Assembly: GCF_000017805.1 (NCBI RefSeq)
Contig: NC_009767.1
Location: forward strand, 5,376,001 to 5,440,000
Reading direction: 5' to 3'
Origin: Roseiflexus castenholzii DSM 13941
GTDB taxonomy: Bacteria > Chloroflexota > Chloroflexia > Chloroflexales > Roseiflexaceae
DNA length: 64,000 nucleotides
Shown: positions 18,790 through 27,267 of the stretch, piece by piece
Layout: each line of letters begins with the position of its first letter
How positions within the stretch are numbered: the stretch's first letter is position 1
The notes under the pieces: generated by a model
What the model saw: only the letters and a program-made list of their open reading frames with translations
Database searches by the model: none
Told to the model about the DNA's origin: nothing
Made by a program: the position numbers and the translations under genes

Positions 18790-20223
18790 CTACTCCAGAA
18801 TATCGACCCGCGCGCTCATGCCTGCCCGCAGTCCGGTGATGTCGTCGAGCGCGATACGCACCCGATAGCTGCGCGAGAGACCCTGCACCGTAGCAGTTGG
18901 CGCAACATACTCGACCTTGCCGGTGTACTCACGGTCCGGGATGCTACTGATCGAGATCTTTGCCGATTGACCCTCCCGCACCCGCGCGATGTCCACATCG
19001 CTGATCTGAACATCGACATACAGTTTGCTCATATCGACGATCTGGATCGCCGGCAGCCCCTGGGTCACACTCGGATCGCCCGGATCGATGGAGACAATCG
19101 AAACGACGCCATCGAACGGCGCGCGCAGTTCAGCGCGTTCGCGGTTAATCTGCGCCAGCGTCAGCGCCGCCTGCGCCTGCTCGACGCCAGCGCGCGCCGC
19201 CGCCTTCTGCGAGTCACGCGGGTCGGGGATGAGGCGCGCTTCCTGGGCGCGCGCCTGCGCTAGCGCAGCTCTGGCTGCCGCAAGGCGATCCGGGTCGGGC
19301 GGCAGTCGCAATTTTTCGAGGGTCAGGCGCGCCTGTTCGACCTGCGCCTCGGCTGCCTGAATGCCGGTCACTTCCGCCTGACGCGCGCTCTCAGCGCCTT
19401 TGACCGCCAGTTCGAGCGCCTTTTCCGCCTGGCGCAATCCGGCTTCCGCCTGGACGAATTGGGCATAATAGTTTTCGCGCTGACCATCGCTCAGTTTATT
19501 CGGCACACGCTGACCATTCGGCGCGGCGACTTCGGGCACGATCGGATCGTTGCCGGTATCGCGCGCATACTCCCAGTTGTACTTTGCCTGTGCATAGCGC
19601 GCCTGCGCCTGTGTCAACGCGGCAGCCGCCTGCTCCATCTGTATTTCCGCCTGCGTCTTTGCGAACGACAGACGATCACGGGTGGCTTGCAGGTTGGCTT
19701 CGGCTGCCGCCAGCGCCGCTTCCGCCATGCGAAGGTCCTGTTCCTTCGGTCCACGCTGAAGCGCCTCAAGCGCCGCCTGCGCCTGCGCCACTGCCGCGCG
19801 CGCCGCATTGAGATCCGTCTGGCGAGGGTCCTCGGTCAGCGCGGCTTCCTGCGCCAGCGCGTTGGCGAGCGCCGCCTTCGCCTGTTCGAGTTGCTGATCG
19901 AAAGCACGGGTGTCGAGAATGGCGAGCAGGTCGCCTTTCTTGACGAAATCCCCTTCTTTGACAAAGACCTGCGCTACCGTGCCCTGCACCTGGAACGACA
20001 GGTTGGCATCCTGCGCACTCTTGACTTCACCAATGCCGGTAATGCCCAACTGAATTGGCTGGCCGGTCGGTAGCGGCACCGGTGTTGGCACAACAACAGT
20101 CGGCTGAGATGCTGCCGGCGCACTGGCAGTCGGCGCGGGAGCAGCCGGTTGCGCGCCGCACGCCGCCAGCGCCACAGCCGTCAATCCTGTAACAATGCCG
20201 GTGATCAAGCGACCACGTTTCAC
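18790..20223 (-). CDS. RND efflux membrane-fusion lipoprotein (HlyD/AcrA family)
   Basis: A 477-residue periplasmic-adaptor-type protein. GTG at 20223 is preceded by AAAGGAGAG; a start at 20310 would lack a ribosome site and place 29 hydrophilic residues before the signal. The signal ends in lipobox LAAC (GLTAVALAACGA), so the mature protein is lipid-anchored. A biotinyl-lipoyl half (VAQVFVKEGDFVKKGDLLAI) is followed by a very long Ala/Gln/Glu-rich coiled coil (residues about 120-350) and the second lipoyl half (ELRAPFDGVVSIV), then the beta-barrel domain. It pairs with the RND pump encoded 108 bases upstream. Confidence 0.9.
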   Translation of the reverse strand: MKRGRLITGIVTGLTAVALAACGAQPAAPAPTASAPAASQPTVVVPTPVPLPTGQPIQLGITGIGEVKSAQDANLSFQVQGTVAQVFVKEGDFVKKGDLLAILDTRAFDQQLEQAKAALANALAQEAALTEDPRQTDLNAARAAVAQAQAALEALQRGPKEQDLRMAEAALAAAEANLQATRDRLSFAKTQAEIQMEQAAAALTQAQARYAQAKYNWEYARDTGNDPIVPEVAAPNGQRVPNKLSDGQRENYYAQFVQAEAGLRQAEKALELAVKGAESARQAEVTGIQAAEAQVEQARLTLEKLRLPPDPDRLAAARAALAQARAQEARLIPDPRDSQKAAARAGVEQAQAALTLAQINRERAELRAPFDGVVSIVSIDPGDPSVTQGLPAIQIVDMSKLYVDVQISDVDIARVREGQSAKISISSIPDREYTGKVEYVAPTATVQGLSRSYRVRIALDDITGLRAGMSARVDILE

Positions 20224-20331
20224 AGTACAACTCTCCTTTGTACGTTGGTGCTGGTTGGTATTGACAATCAATATGGATGGGTGCGCTCCTCGCAGGCGCC
20301 GCGCCTGCAAGGAGCATATTGCATTACGACC

Positions 20332-23300
20332 TTATCCCTCAGCGCGGGCCGGCGGCGCACTCACCGGTTCGTAGCCATTCGGCTCACCCGCCGTTATCGG
20401 CAGCGCGGCGGCAGTTCCCCCATAGGGAGCAGAGGGCGCCGCTGCACCATTAACCGGGGCCATGCGCTCTGCTGCCAGAGCAGCCTGCTCTTCCGCCCAC
20501 CCCTCCGGGTCGAAGCGACGGCGGAACCAGTTCGAAACGCGCTCGGTGAACGACTCCATCAGACTGTAGGCGGTCGGCACCACGAGCAGCGTCAGAAGCA
20601 TCGAAGTCGTCAACCCGCCGATCAGCACGGTTGCCAGCCCTTTACGGAACTCGCCGCCTTCGCCGGTGCCGACCAGGTGAATACCCATCGCCACCGGCAA
20701 CGCGCCTGCCACCAGCGACAGGGTGGTCATCAGAATCGGGCGGAGACGGATGGCCCCCGCAAGTTCGAGCGCGGCATGCTTATCGAGACCGGCGCGCCGC
20801 AGGCGGTTGGTGAAGTCCACCAGCAGGATCGAGTTTTTCACCACCAGACCGAGGAGCATGATCAACCCGATCATGCCGGTGATGTCGAGGTCGATATTGA
20901 TCAGACGCAATGCCAGAAATGCGCCGATGAAACTGAAAGGCATCGCCACCATGATCACCAGTGGTTGCGTGAACGATCCAAACTGCGACGCCAGAACCAT
21001 GTAGACGAAGATGACCGACAGCAGCATCGCCAGGAGCAACGACTCGAACCCTTCGGTCTGCTGCTGCACCAGGCCCGTGAAACTGGCGATTACCGTCGGC
21101 GGAATGATCCCCTTCGCCTCCAGGCGCTGTTGCAGTTCGCTCTGCACTTCGCCGAGGTTGCGCCCTTGCAGGTTCGCGCCGATGATCACCTGATTGAGTT
21201 TATCGTAGCGCCGGATCGTCTGCGGCGTCGACGCAAGTTCAATCCGCCCAAGCGCGCTCAGCGGAACCGTGCCACTACGGGTCGGAATAGCAATGTTCTG
21301 CAACGCTTCCGGCGTGGCGCGATCTTCAGGGCGCAGACGCACGATGATTTCGACATCTTGCCCCGCCTGACGCAGCACCGTCGCGCGGTCGCCGTTCACC
21401 AAGGCGCGCACCGACGATGCAATCTCATCACTGGTGATCCCCAGGTCGCCGATGCGCTCCGGGTCGGCGATGAAGCGCAGTTCCGGCTTGCCGGGGCGAT
21501 AGTTGGTGTCAATGTCCACCACGCCGGGAATGGCTGCCATCTCCGCCTTGATCTGCTCAATGACCGGCGCCAGGTTCTGCACCGGCTCGGTGGTTTGCAG
21601 GCTCAACTGCAACTGGCGACCGGTGACGCCGGTTGAGGTCGGCGCACCAATCGATGGTAAGCCGAATGTCAGGTTCGGCAGGAATGTCAGTTGTGGACGC
21701 AGTCGCTCCTCGACCGAACGAGTCGGCACGTCGTCCTTCAGGCGCACGAAGAACTCGGCGCGCTCTGGAGCGCCAGAAAAGCCGACGGTACTGATCACCG
21801 ACTTAACGTCCGGGTCAACCAACAGCACCTGTTCCGCCTGACGCGCAAGGCGATCAGTCTCTGCCAGCGCCGTGCCCGGCGGCAGTTCAAAGCCGATCAG
21901 GAACTCTCCGGCATCCTGCTGCGGGAAGAAACTGAACTTCAAACCGCTGGCGACAATCACGCTCAAGACCAACACCACCACTGCCGTCGCAATGACGATC
22001 AGGCGATTACGCAGGCTGCGCAGACTCCAGGAAAGGGTGCGTTCGTAGAACCGACCAAGCGGACCTGGATCTTCTTCCGCCTCGTGAAGCAGGCTGGCAT
22101 CCGCCTGGTTGGGATCGATATTGCGCAAGCGCCGCGCCGCGCGCCCGACATCGCCGGTGTGCGAATGCGCCTCATCGTGCAGATGCGGCTGCACCTTCTG
22201 ACGGCGGAACAGATTGGCAGAGAGCATCGGCGCAAACATGAACGCTTCCACCAGCGAAAGAAGAATGGCAACCGCGATGGTAATACCGAACGACTTGAAG
22301 ATAATGCCGGTTGTGCCGCTCGTAAACGTCACCGGCACAAACACCGCCACGACCGTCAGGGTCATCGCCACCACCGAGAGCGCCACTTCCGCCGTGCCCT
22401 TGCTGGCAGCAACACGCGGCGTCTCGCCGCGCTGCGTGTGGCGGAAGATGTTCTCGCGCACCACAATGGCGTCGTCGATCACCAGACCGACACAGAGCGC
22501 CAGCGCCAGCAGGGTAATGAGGTTGATCGACAACCCAAACACCGGCATGAGCGCGAAAGTGCCCATTAGAATGATCGGCAGACCCGCCATTGTCACGAGC
22601 GTATTGCGGTCGCGGATGAAGGTCAGCACCACCAGCAAGCCGATCGCTGCCGCCAGCACGAGCACCTTATCGACCGGAATGCCAACGGCGGGGAGGATGC
22701 CAAGACCGACCAGCGCAATAGCGGCGGGCGCCGCAGCAGTGACGAGCATATTGCGCACGCCACTGAAGAACATCATCACCACCATGAGCGCCGCGACCGA
22801 GGCATAGATCAGCTCTTCAAGCGAACTGATCGTCGACTGGCGCACCGCTTCCGACGAATCGCGCGGAATAATGTAGGTCAGATCACTACGGTTGGCGAGC
22901 GCGCGTTCTATCGCAGCTTTCGCATTATCAGCGACCGCAACGGTATTGGCGCCGCTCTGCTTGCGCACATCGATGATGATCGCTTCGACGCCGTTGAGAC
23001 GGGTGTAACTGCGCTTCTCGGCGACGCCATCCTCAATAGTCGCCACATCACCGATGCGGTACGAGGTTCCGGTAATCTGGATGTTCGCAATATCTTCAGG
23101 AGTGTGCAGCAGCGACGGCGCGCGCAGGTTGATCTCCTGCGAACCGGCGGTAATCGAGCCAAGACCGAGGTTCACATTCGCCTGCTGCAACGCGCGCGTG
23201 ATCTGTGCCGGCAAAATGCCGTAGGCGCGCAGTTTCTCGAGGTCCATCAGCACATTGATCTGGCGTTGCAGACCGCCGGAGATCTGCACGGAGCCGACGC

Positions 23301-23847
23301 CTTGTGCGCGTTGAAGCAGCGGCGAAATCTCGGTATCGACAATCCGACGCACTTCGAGCGGCGATTGGTTCTGCGTTCCGGCAATAGCGAAGGAGACAAT
23401 CGGCGCAGCGTTCGGATCGAACTTCTGGAAGATTGGCTCACGCACATCGCGCGGCAACGTCGGGCGAATGGCATTCACTTTTTCGCGCACGTCCTGATCG
23501 GCGCGATTGACATCGGTGCCCTGAGCGAACTCAAGAATGATGACTGCCAGACCTTCGCTGGCGTTCGTGGTGATGTTCTCGATGCCCTCGATTGTGTTGA
23601 CTGCATCTTCGATTGGTTTGGCAACCTGATCGGCCACACTCTCTGGACCGGCGCCGGGGTAGGGGACGCTCACTGCGATGATCGGCACTTCAAAGTCGGG
23701 AAGCAGATTGACCGGCAGCGAGCGGAATGCCAGAATGCCAAACACCACCGTCAACAGCATGAGCATCGTTACGAATACCGGTTGACGAATTGAGGTGTCC
23801 GAAATGGGCATACCGTTGAGTTTCTCTTCACGTCGTTGGATTGCCAT
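20332..23847 (-). CDS. RND efflux transporter (AcrB/HAE family)
   Basis: A 1171-residue proton-driven pump. The first helix is in QPVFVTMLMLLTVVFG; porter-domain features include PNLLPDFEVPIIAVSV-like sequence and PYPGAGPESV; the helix 4 proton-relay region reads ALALCVGLVIDDAIVV; the second half repeats the pattern (LIMLLGLVVKNSILLVDF). A 40-residue charged insert follows helix 6 (around residues 570-610). I chose ATG 23847, preceded by GGAGG nine bases upstream. The open frame continues up to 24297, but that part crosses the divergent promoter region and has repeat-derived codons. It is divergent to a TetR regulator. Substrate unknown. Confidence 0.92.
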   Translation of the reverse strand: MAIQRREEKLNGMPISDTSIRQPVFVTMLMLLTVVFGILAFRSLPVNLLPDFEVPIIAVSVPYPGAGPESVADQVAKPIEDAVNTIEGIENITTNASEGLAVIILEFAQGTDVNRADQDVREKVNAIRPTLPRDVREPIFQKFDPNAAPIVSFAIAGTQNQSPLEVRRIVDTEISPLLQRAQGVGSVQISGGLQRQINVLMDLEKLRAYGILPAQITRALQQANVNLGLGSITAGSQEINLRAPSLLHTPEDIANIQITGTSYRIGDVATIEDGVAEKRSYTRLNGVEAIIIDVRKQSGANTVAVADNAKAAIERALANRSDLTYIIPRDSSEAVRQSTISSLEELIYASVAALMVVMMFFSGVRNMLVTAAAPAAIALVGLGILPAVGIPVDKVLVLAAAIGLLVVLTFIRDRNTLVTMAGLPIILMGTFALMPVFGLSINLITLLALALCVGLVIDDAIVVRENIFRHTQRGETPRVAASKGTAEVALSVVAMTLTVVAVFVPVTFTSGTTGIIFKSFGITIAVAILLSLVEAFMFAPMLSANLFRRQKVQPHLHDEAHSHTGDVGRAARRLRNIDPNQADASLLHEAEEDPGPLGRFYERTLSWSLRSLRNRLIVIATAVVVLVLSVIVASGLKFSFFPQQDAGEFLIGFELPPGTALAETDRLARQAEQVLLVDPDVKSVISTVGFSGAPERAEFFVRLKDDVPTRSVEERLRPQLTFLPNLTFGLPSIGAPTSTGVTGRQLQLSLQTTEPVQNLAPVIEQIKAEMAAIPGVVDIDTNYRPGKPELRFIADPERIGDLGITSDEIASSVRALVNGDRATVLRQAGQDVEIIVRLRPEDRATPEALQNIAIPTRSGTVPLSALGRIELASTPQTIRRYDKLNQVIIGANLQGRNLGEVQSELQQRLEAKGIIPPTVIASFTGLVQQQTEGFESLLLAMLLSVIFVYMVLASQFGSFTQPLVIMVAMPFSFIGAFLALRLINIDLDITGMIGLIMLLGLVVKNSILLVDFTNRLRRAGLDKHAALELAGAIRLRPILMTTLSLVAGALPVAMGIHLVGTGEGGEFRKGLATVLIGGLTTSMLLTLLVVPTAYSLMESFTERVSNWFRRRFDPEGWAEEQAALAAERMAPVNGAAAPSAPYGGTAAALPITAGEPNGYEPVSAPPARAEG

Positions 23848-23974
23848 GCACGCATGCCTCCGTGTGTGCCCGCCACAGGCGGGGGTTGGGATGAAACTCA
23901 AATAAAACGCAGCCAGCAGTCTTGCTGCGCTGCGCCGCGCATCGCGCCGTGGAACGATACGTCCCACATCGCGC

Positions 23975-24003
23975 TTTACAACAAGACTACTATACAGTAA
24001 AAT
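23975..24003 (+). promoter_or_regulatory. overlapping divergent promoters of tetR and RND genes
   Basis: Plus strand: TTTACA, 17 bases, TAAAAT (23975-24003). Minus strand through the same bases: TTGCGC, 17 bases, TATAGT (about 24020 down to 23989). The dyad TACTATACAGTA at 23988-23999 lies where both -10 regions meet and is a candidate TetR operator. The local AT richness contrasts with the flanks. Confidence 0.6.
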
Positions 24004-24110
24004 ATGTTTACGCGCAAGTAGGAATTTTGACTGAATGGTAGGTTTTGATCTTTCAATCTGCATATACGTAAGCGCGTGGCAGCCGGATGTCGAGGAGCAA
24101 GCGGCGCGCG

Positions 24111-24259
24111 GCGGATGGTTGGCGCCGCTTCGTGGACATTCGCGCGCTGCGGGTGCGAGAGACACGCGACGGAGGGCGGGCGTATCCGCAAGACTATTGC
24201 GCGCAGGAAGTGAAACGCGGCGCGGATGGTTGGCGCCGCTTCGTGGAGATTCGCGCGCT
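24111..24259 (+). repeat. direct repeat in the tetR leader
   Basis: A 38-base block starting GCGGATGGTTGGCGCCGCTT at 24111-24148 recurs at 24222-24259 with one or two changes, and flanking parts (GCGAGAGACACGCGACG and GCGAAACACGCGACG) repeat too. The spacing is 111 bases. The roughly 430-base leader has no other gene. Confidence 0.75.
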
Positions 24260-24439
24260 ACGTCGATACCATCACGACGGCGCGCAGCGCGAAACACGCG
24301 ACGAGCAGCGAGCAGGGCTGCGAGAGTGCGTGTTTGTCAGCGCTCTCTGTGCCTCCGTTGGTCAAAGCAGCGGGCGCGAGAAGGCGGCGGTCGCCCATCA
24401 TCGGACGAACGCCCGTGTTGGATATCAGAGAGAAACGCT

Positions 24440-25051
24440 ATGACCCTGACACTTCGTGAACGGCAGAAGCAGGCGCTCCGCGAGGAGATCATGAGCGCCG
24501 CCCAGGAACTGGTGGCGGAAAAGGGCTACAGCGCCATGTCCATGGACGAACTGGCAGCCCGTGTTGGCATCTCCAAACCCACGCTCTATGCCCATTTCGC
24601 CACCAAGGAAGAACTGGTCGTCGAAGCGGCGACGCGCGAGATGCAGCAGATGGTCGCACTGATCGAGTCGCAGGCTGAGCGTTCGCCAATGGAGCAGTTG
24701 CGTTTCATTATGCGCCAGATCCTCCAGCGCCAGGTGCAGATGCACACATTGGGCATCGGTCCCTGGCCCGAAATCTTTCGGTTGCTCTGCGCCAATGATG
24801 AAGCATTCCGATACATTCGGCGCGTTAGCGACGATATTGTGGCATTAGTGCAACGGGGCATCGCGCAGGGCGAGATCGATCCGGCGCTCGACCCTGAGGC
24901 GGTCGTGCGCGCTTTTTTCGGTCTGGCGAGCGCGCTACACAAATGGCACATCGCAGCGCCTAGCCCGATTGATCCGCAACGCGCCGCCGACAGCCTGGTA
25001 GAAATCTTCGTGCGAGGCGTGCGCCGCAAAGAGCAGGTTGATAGTTCTTGA
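24440..25051 (+). CDS. TetR-family transcriptional regulator
   Basis: A 203-residue regulator. The N-terminal helix-turn-helix reads LVAEKGYSAMSMDELAARVG then ISKPTLYAHFATKEELV, the classic TetR pattern. The C-terminal ligand domain (TetR_C type, with IFRLLCANDEAFRYIRRV) is all-helical. ATG 24440 follows GAGAGA and starts MTLTLRERQKQ; the open frame extends back to 24035 through repeats but that is not credible. Divergent position to the RND pump operon argues that it represses the pump. Confidence 0.9.
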   Translation: MTLTLRERQKQALREEIMSAAQELVAEKGYSAMSMDELAARVGISKPTLYAHFATKEELVVEAATREMQQMVALIESQAERSPMEQLRFIMRQILQRQVQMHTLGIGPWPEIFRLLCANDEAFRYIRRVSDDIVALVQRGIAQGEIDPALDPEAVVRAFFGLASALHKWHIAAPSPIDPQRAADSLVEIFVRGVRRKEQVDSS

Positions 25052-25218
25052 ACTGTGTTTATCCGCATTCGTCCGGTGACCATCGAGACGTGCCATATTT
25101 CCAGCAACGCGGCGTGGACGTTGCCCTCTGCGAATTGACTGCCGCCGAAGATGCGGATGGTCACTATCAGGCGATCCGTGGTCTGTCACGTAATCTGTGC
25201 ATCGGAAGAACAAACAAC

Positions 25219-25252
25219 GAAGCAATCTCCTCACACGTGAGGAGATTGCTTC
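25219..25252. repeat. perfect 16-base-pair palindromic hairpin
   Basis: GAAGCAATCTCCTCAC, two bases, GTGAGGAGATTGCTTC. It lies after tetR and is followed by CACTTTGCGCGCAATGAC, a dispersed-repeat motif. It may act as a terminator for tetR and for the small gene on the other strand. Confidence 0.7.
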
Positions 25253-25294
25253 ACTTTGCGCGCAATGACGCGGAATGATCGTTCCGGCGGACCT

Positions 25295-25414
25295 TTAGCG
25301 GCGGCGACGCGCGGTGACCCGCGCGGGAACAGGGCGCTCCTGGAGACGCAGCGCGGCGCGGCGAGACGCGAAGATCATCAGGGCAATTACAGAAGCGATG
25401 AGCAGTGCGGTCAT
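25295..25414 (-). CDS. 39-residue single-span membrane peptide
   Basis: A short gene with a strong GAAGGAGG eight bases before ATG 25414. The product starts MTALLIASVIALMIFASRRA, one predicted transmembrane helix (residues 3-16), followed by an Arg-rich tail ending ARVTARRRR (net charge strongly positive). No family is recognised. The good ribosome site and amphipathic layout support it being real, but the small size leaves doubt. Confidence 0.5.
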   Translation of the reverse strand: MTALLIASVIALMIFASRRAALRLQERPVPARVTARRRR

Positions 25415-25657
25415 TGTGGGTTCCTCCTTCAGGAATGAGCATCGGTCAAGCGCCGTGCCGCAGTTCTTCTGACAGGCAGTATAGCAGTGCGCCAACCCGC
25501 CGTCTATAGGTGAAATATCCTATTATGCATCAGTACATCGGCTGATGACAGGATGGTATGTTGTGATACGCGAGAATGGCACGAGAGGATGTCAGAGCAC
25601 TCGCGCAGACCCTTTCCCGGCATATCGATCAATGCGCCACCTCGCGGGAGCATACTC

Positions 25658-25784
25658 ATACCAATGACGATTGAAGATGCCGCATGCTTGTCATGCCGAG
25701 CCCAGCGAGGAATCTGAGCGGGTCGCGCCAGACCCCTCGCACTGCTCGGGGTGACCATGCCGGATGGTCACAGGTCATTGGTAT
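25658..25784 (+). repeat. family B dispersed repeat, copy 2
   Basis: A 127-base element with the same perfect 11-base inverted ends ATACCAATGAC / GTCATTGGTAT as copy 1 but a shorter interior (about 23 bases missing in the middle). The surrounding 25415-25973 region otherwise contains no convincing gene. Confidence 0.85.
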
Positions 25785-25973
25785 CAGTCACCATGCTGGT
25801 GCGCTTCCAGGGATGCATCGCGCCGTCACCAGAGTACACGTAGCAGATAATCCACGAAGAGCGCGAAGACGCACGAAGCCTTGCCACCTTCCCACTTGCG
25901 CGGTAAAACCTGCCACCGGCCATGCGCAACGGACAATGCGCACCACACAGCCGGGCGCTCCAGCGACGCACCC

Positions 25974-26972
25974 CTACCCTCTCCCACCATCGAACGCCTT
26001 GCGCACCACCGCCAGTTTGTCCGGGTCACGGACGACGGCGCTCAGGTCGAACAGCAGCACCCCCTGATCGGACGAGGCGCGCGCAATCTCCAGCGCACGC
26101 CGAAGATTCGCCGCCGAAAGCGATCCGGGCGCGTCGATGGTCTGGATGATGGGCAGGATATCTGCGCAACTCCGCGTGCGCATCTCTTCGACAACGTCGG
26201 CGATCCATGTGGGTGATTGACCGCAGAGACGATGATAGACCATCGGGCTGATAACATCGACGCGCCTGCCGAGCAGCGCCACATCCTGTCCGACAATGGC
26301 GCGAATGGCGGCATTATGGTCGGACAATCGCCATGGGAGCGCGAACAAACCCAGGCGCAGGTCGGGACGCTGCGTTCTGAGAAAATCGCGGATGTCCTGA
26401 ACGAACCTGGCGATCCGCTGGCATTTCCATTCAATCCAGGTGTCGAGATGTTCGTACAGAATGGAGCGTATCACCGTCGTCCGTTCATCGACGACGTATT
26501 CGCGCAGCGGATGCGCAAAGAAGAGGGCAAGGCACTGGTCACAGAAGCATGTCTGCACCAGGTTCGGCTGCGGAACTTCCCAGCGTAGCGGGTAGCGCAC
26601 GAAATCGAGCCAGATGCCATGAACCGCATCGTCGTATCGTTCCAGCATGCTGCGCAAATTGGCAAAACGATGGGCACGGACACGCGCGTTGTTTGGGCAG
26701 AGCGGAACGTACCACTCGTCTGCTCCCATCACGCTGCCATACTCATCAACCGGGGCACTGTCGGGAAAACTCACGCGCAGGTCGGCGCCGGCAAACAACG
26801 GCAGATCGACGTAGACCGTCGTGCTCCGCTGCTGCAAACGCTCAAGGAGCGCATCCGTGAGCGCATGGACTGGAAGCACGACGCTGCTGGCGCCACTCTG
26901 GACGAATGCGTTCCATTCCGCATCGAGATGCGCCGGTGATGGCGACCAGTAGAAGCCATGGATTGGGGGCAT
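25974..26972 (-). CDS. TIM-barrel glycoside-hydrolase-like protein
   Basis: A protein of about 332 residues resembling the putative glycosyl hydrolase group that includes DUF4015/GHL10 proteins. The pattern GIWLDFVRYPLRW near residue 125, followed by FCDQCLALF, matches the barrel motif LDYVRFP in that group; later RVDVISPMVYHRL is the typical seventh-strand motif. The start is uncertain: ATG 26972 begins MPPIHGFYWSPSP at the first conserved sequence, but has no clear ribosome site. The open frame up to 27074 runs through a GAGAACT microsatellite. Substrate unknown, and no signal peptide is seen. Confidence 0.6.
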   Translation of the reverse strand: MPPIHGFYWSPSPAHLDAEWNAFVQSGASSVVLPVHALTDALLERLQQRSTTVYVDLPLFAGADLRVSFPDSAPVDEYGSVMGADEWYVPLCPNNARVRAHRFANLRSMLERYDDAVHGIWLDFVRYPLRWEVPQPNLVQTCFCDQCLALFFAHPLREYVVDERTTVIRSILYEHLDTWIEWKCQRIARFVQDIRDFLRTQRPDLRLGLFALPWRLSDHNAAIRAIVGQDVALLGRRVDVISPMVYHRLCGQSPTWIADVVEEMRTRSCADILPIIQTIDAPGSLSAANLRRALEIARASSDQGVLLFDLSAVVRDPDKLAVVRKAFDGGRG

Positions 26973-26977
26973 GCGGG

Positions 26978-27001
26978 TCTGAGAACTGAGAACTGAGAAC
27001 T
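26978..27001. repeat. heptanucleotide microsatellite (GAGAACT)
   Basis: About three and a half units of the seven-base repeat CTGAGAA in tandem just upstream of the glycosidase-like gene. The same unit recurs at 61637-61665. Confidence 0.8.
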
Positions 27002-27152
27002 GGGGGTCAAGGGCTTGCCTTAGCCTTTCGCCTTCCCTTCTCACGTTTTCTGCATTTTCCACCTTATTCTTCACGCTTCACGGCATTCAAACCGTTGTGT
27101 CTTCGCACCTGTGTGCGATCAAAAACGTGCGACATTCAACCCGTCCAATTCC

Positions 27153-27170
27153 GGGGGCGCCGGCGCCCCC
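27153..27170 (-). terminator. GC-rich palindrome after the acyl-CoA dehydrogenase gene
   Basis: GGGGGCGCCGGCGCCCCC is a perfect 18-base palindrome about 100 bases past the stop of the minus-strand acyl-CoA dehydrogenase gene. No T tract. Its role as terminator is inferred. Confidence 0.45.
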
Positions 27171-27267
27171 GTCCACCGCCCACAAGGGTTCATTGCATCC
27201 ATATCGATCAGGGCGAAGCCCTCAAGAGTCAGGGACGTTCCCACCGATAACGTTCAACGGATCACGG

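Noticed and set aside
23848..24297. 150-residue N-terminal extension of the RND pump
   Set aside because: It crosses the divergent promoter region, contains repeat-derived sequence and has no homology-like features.
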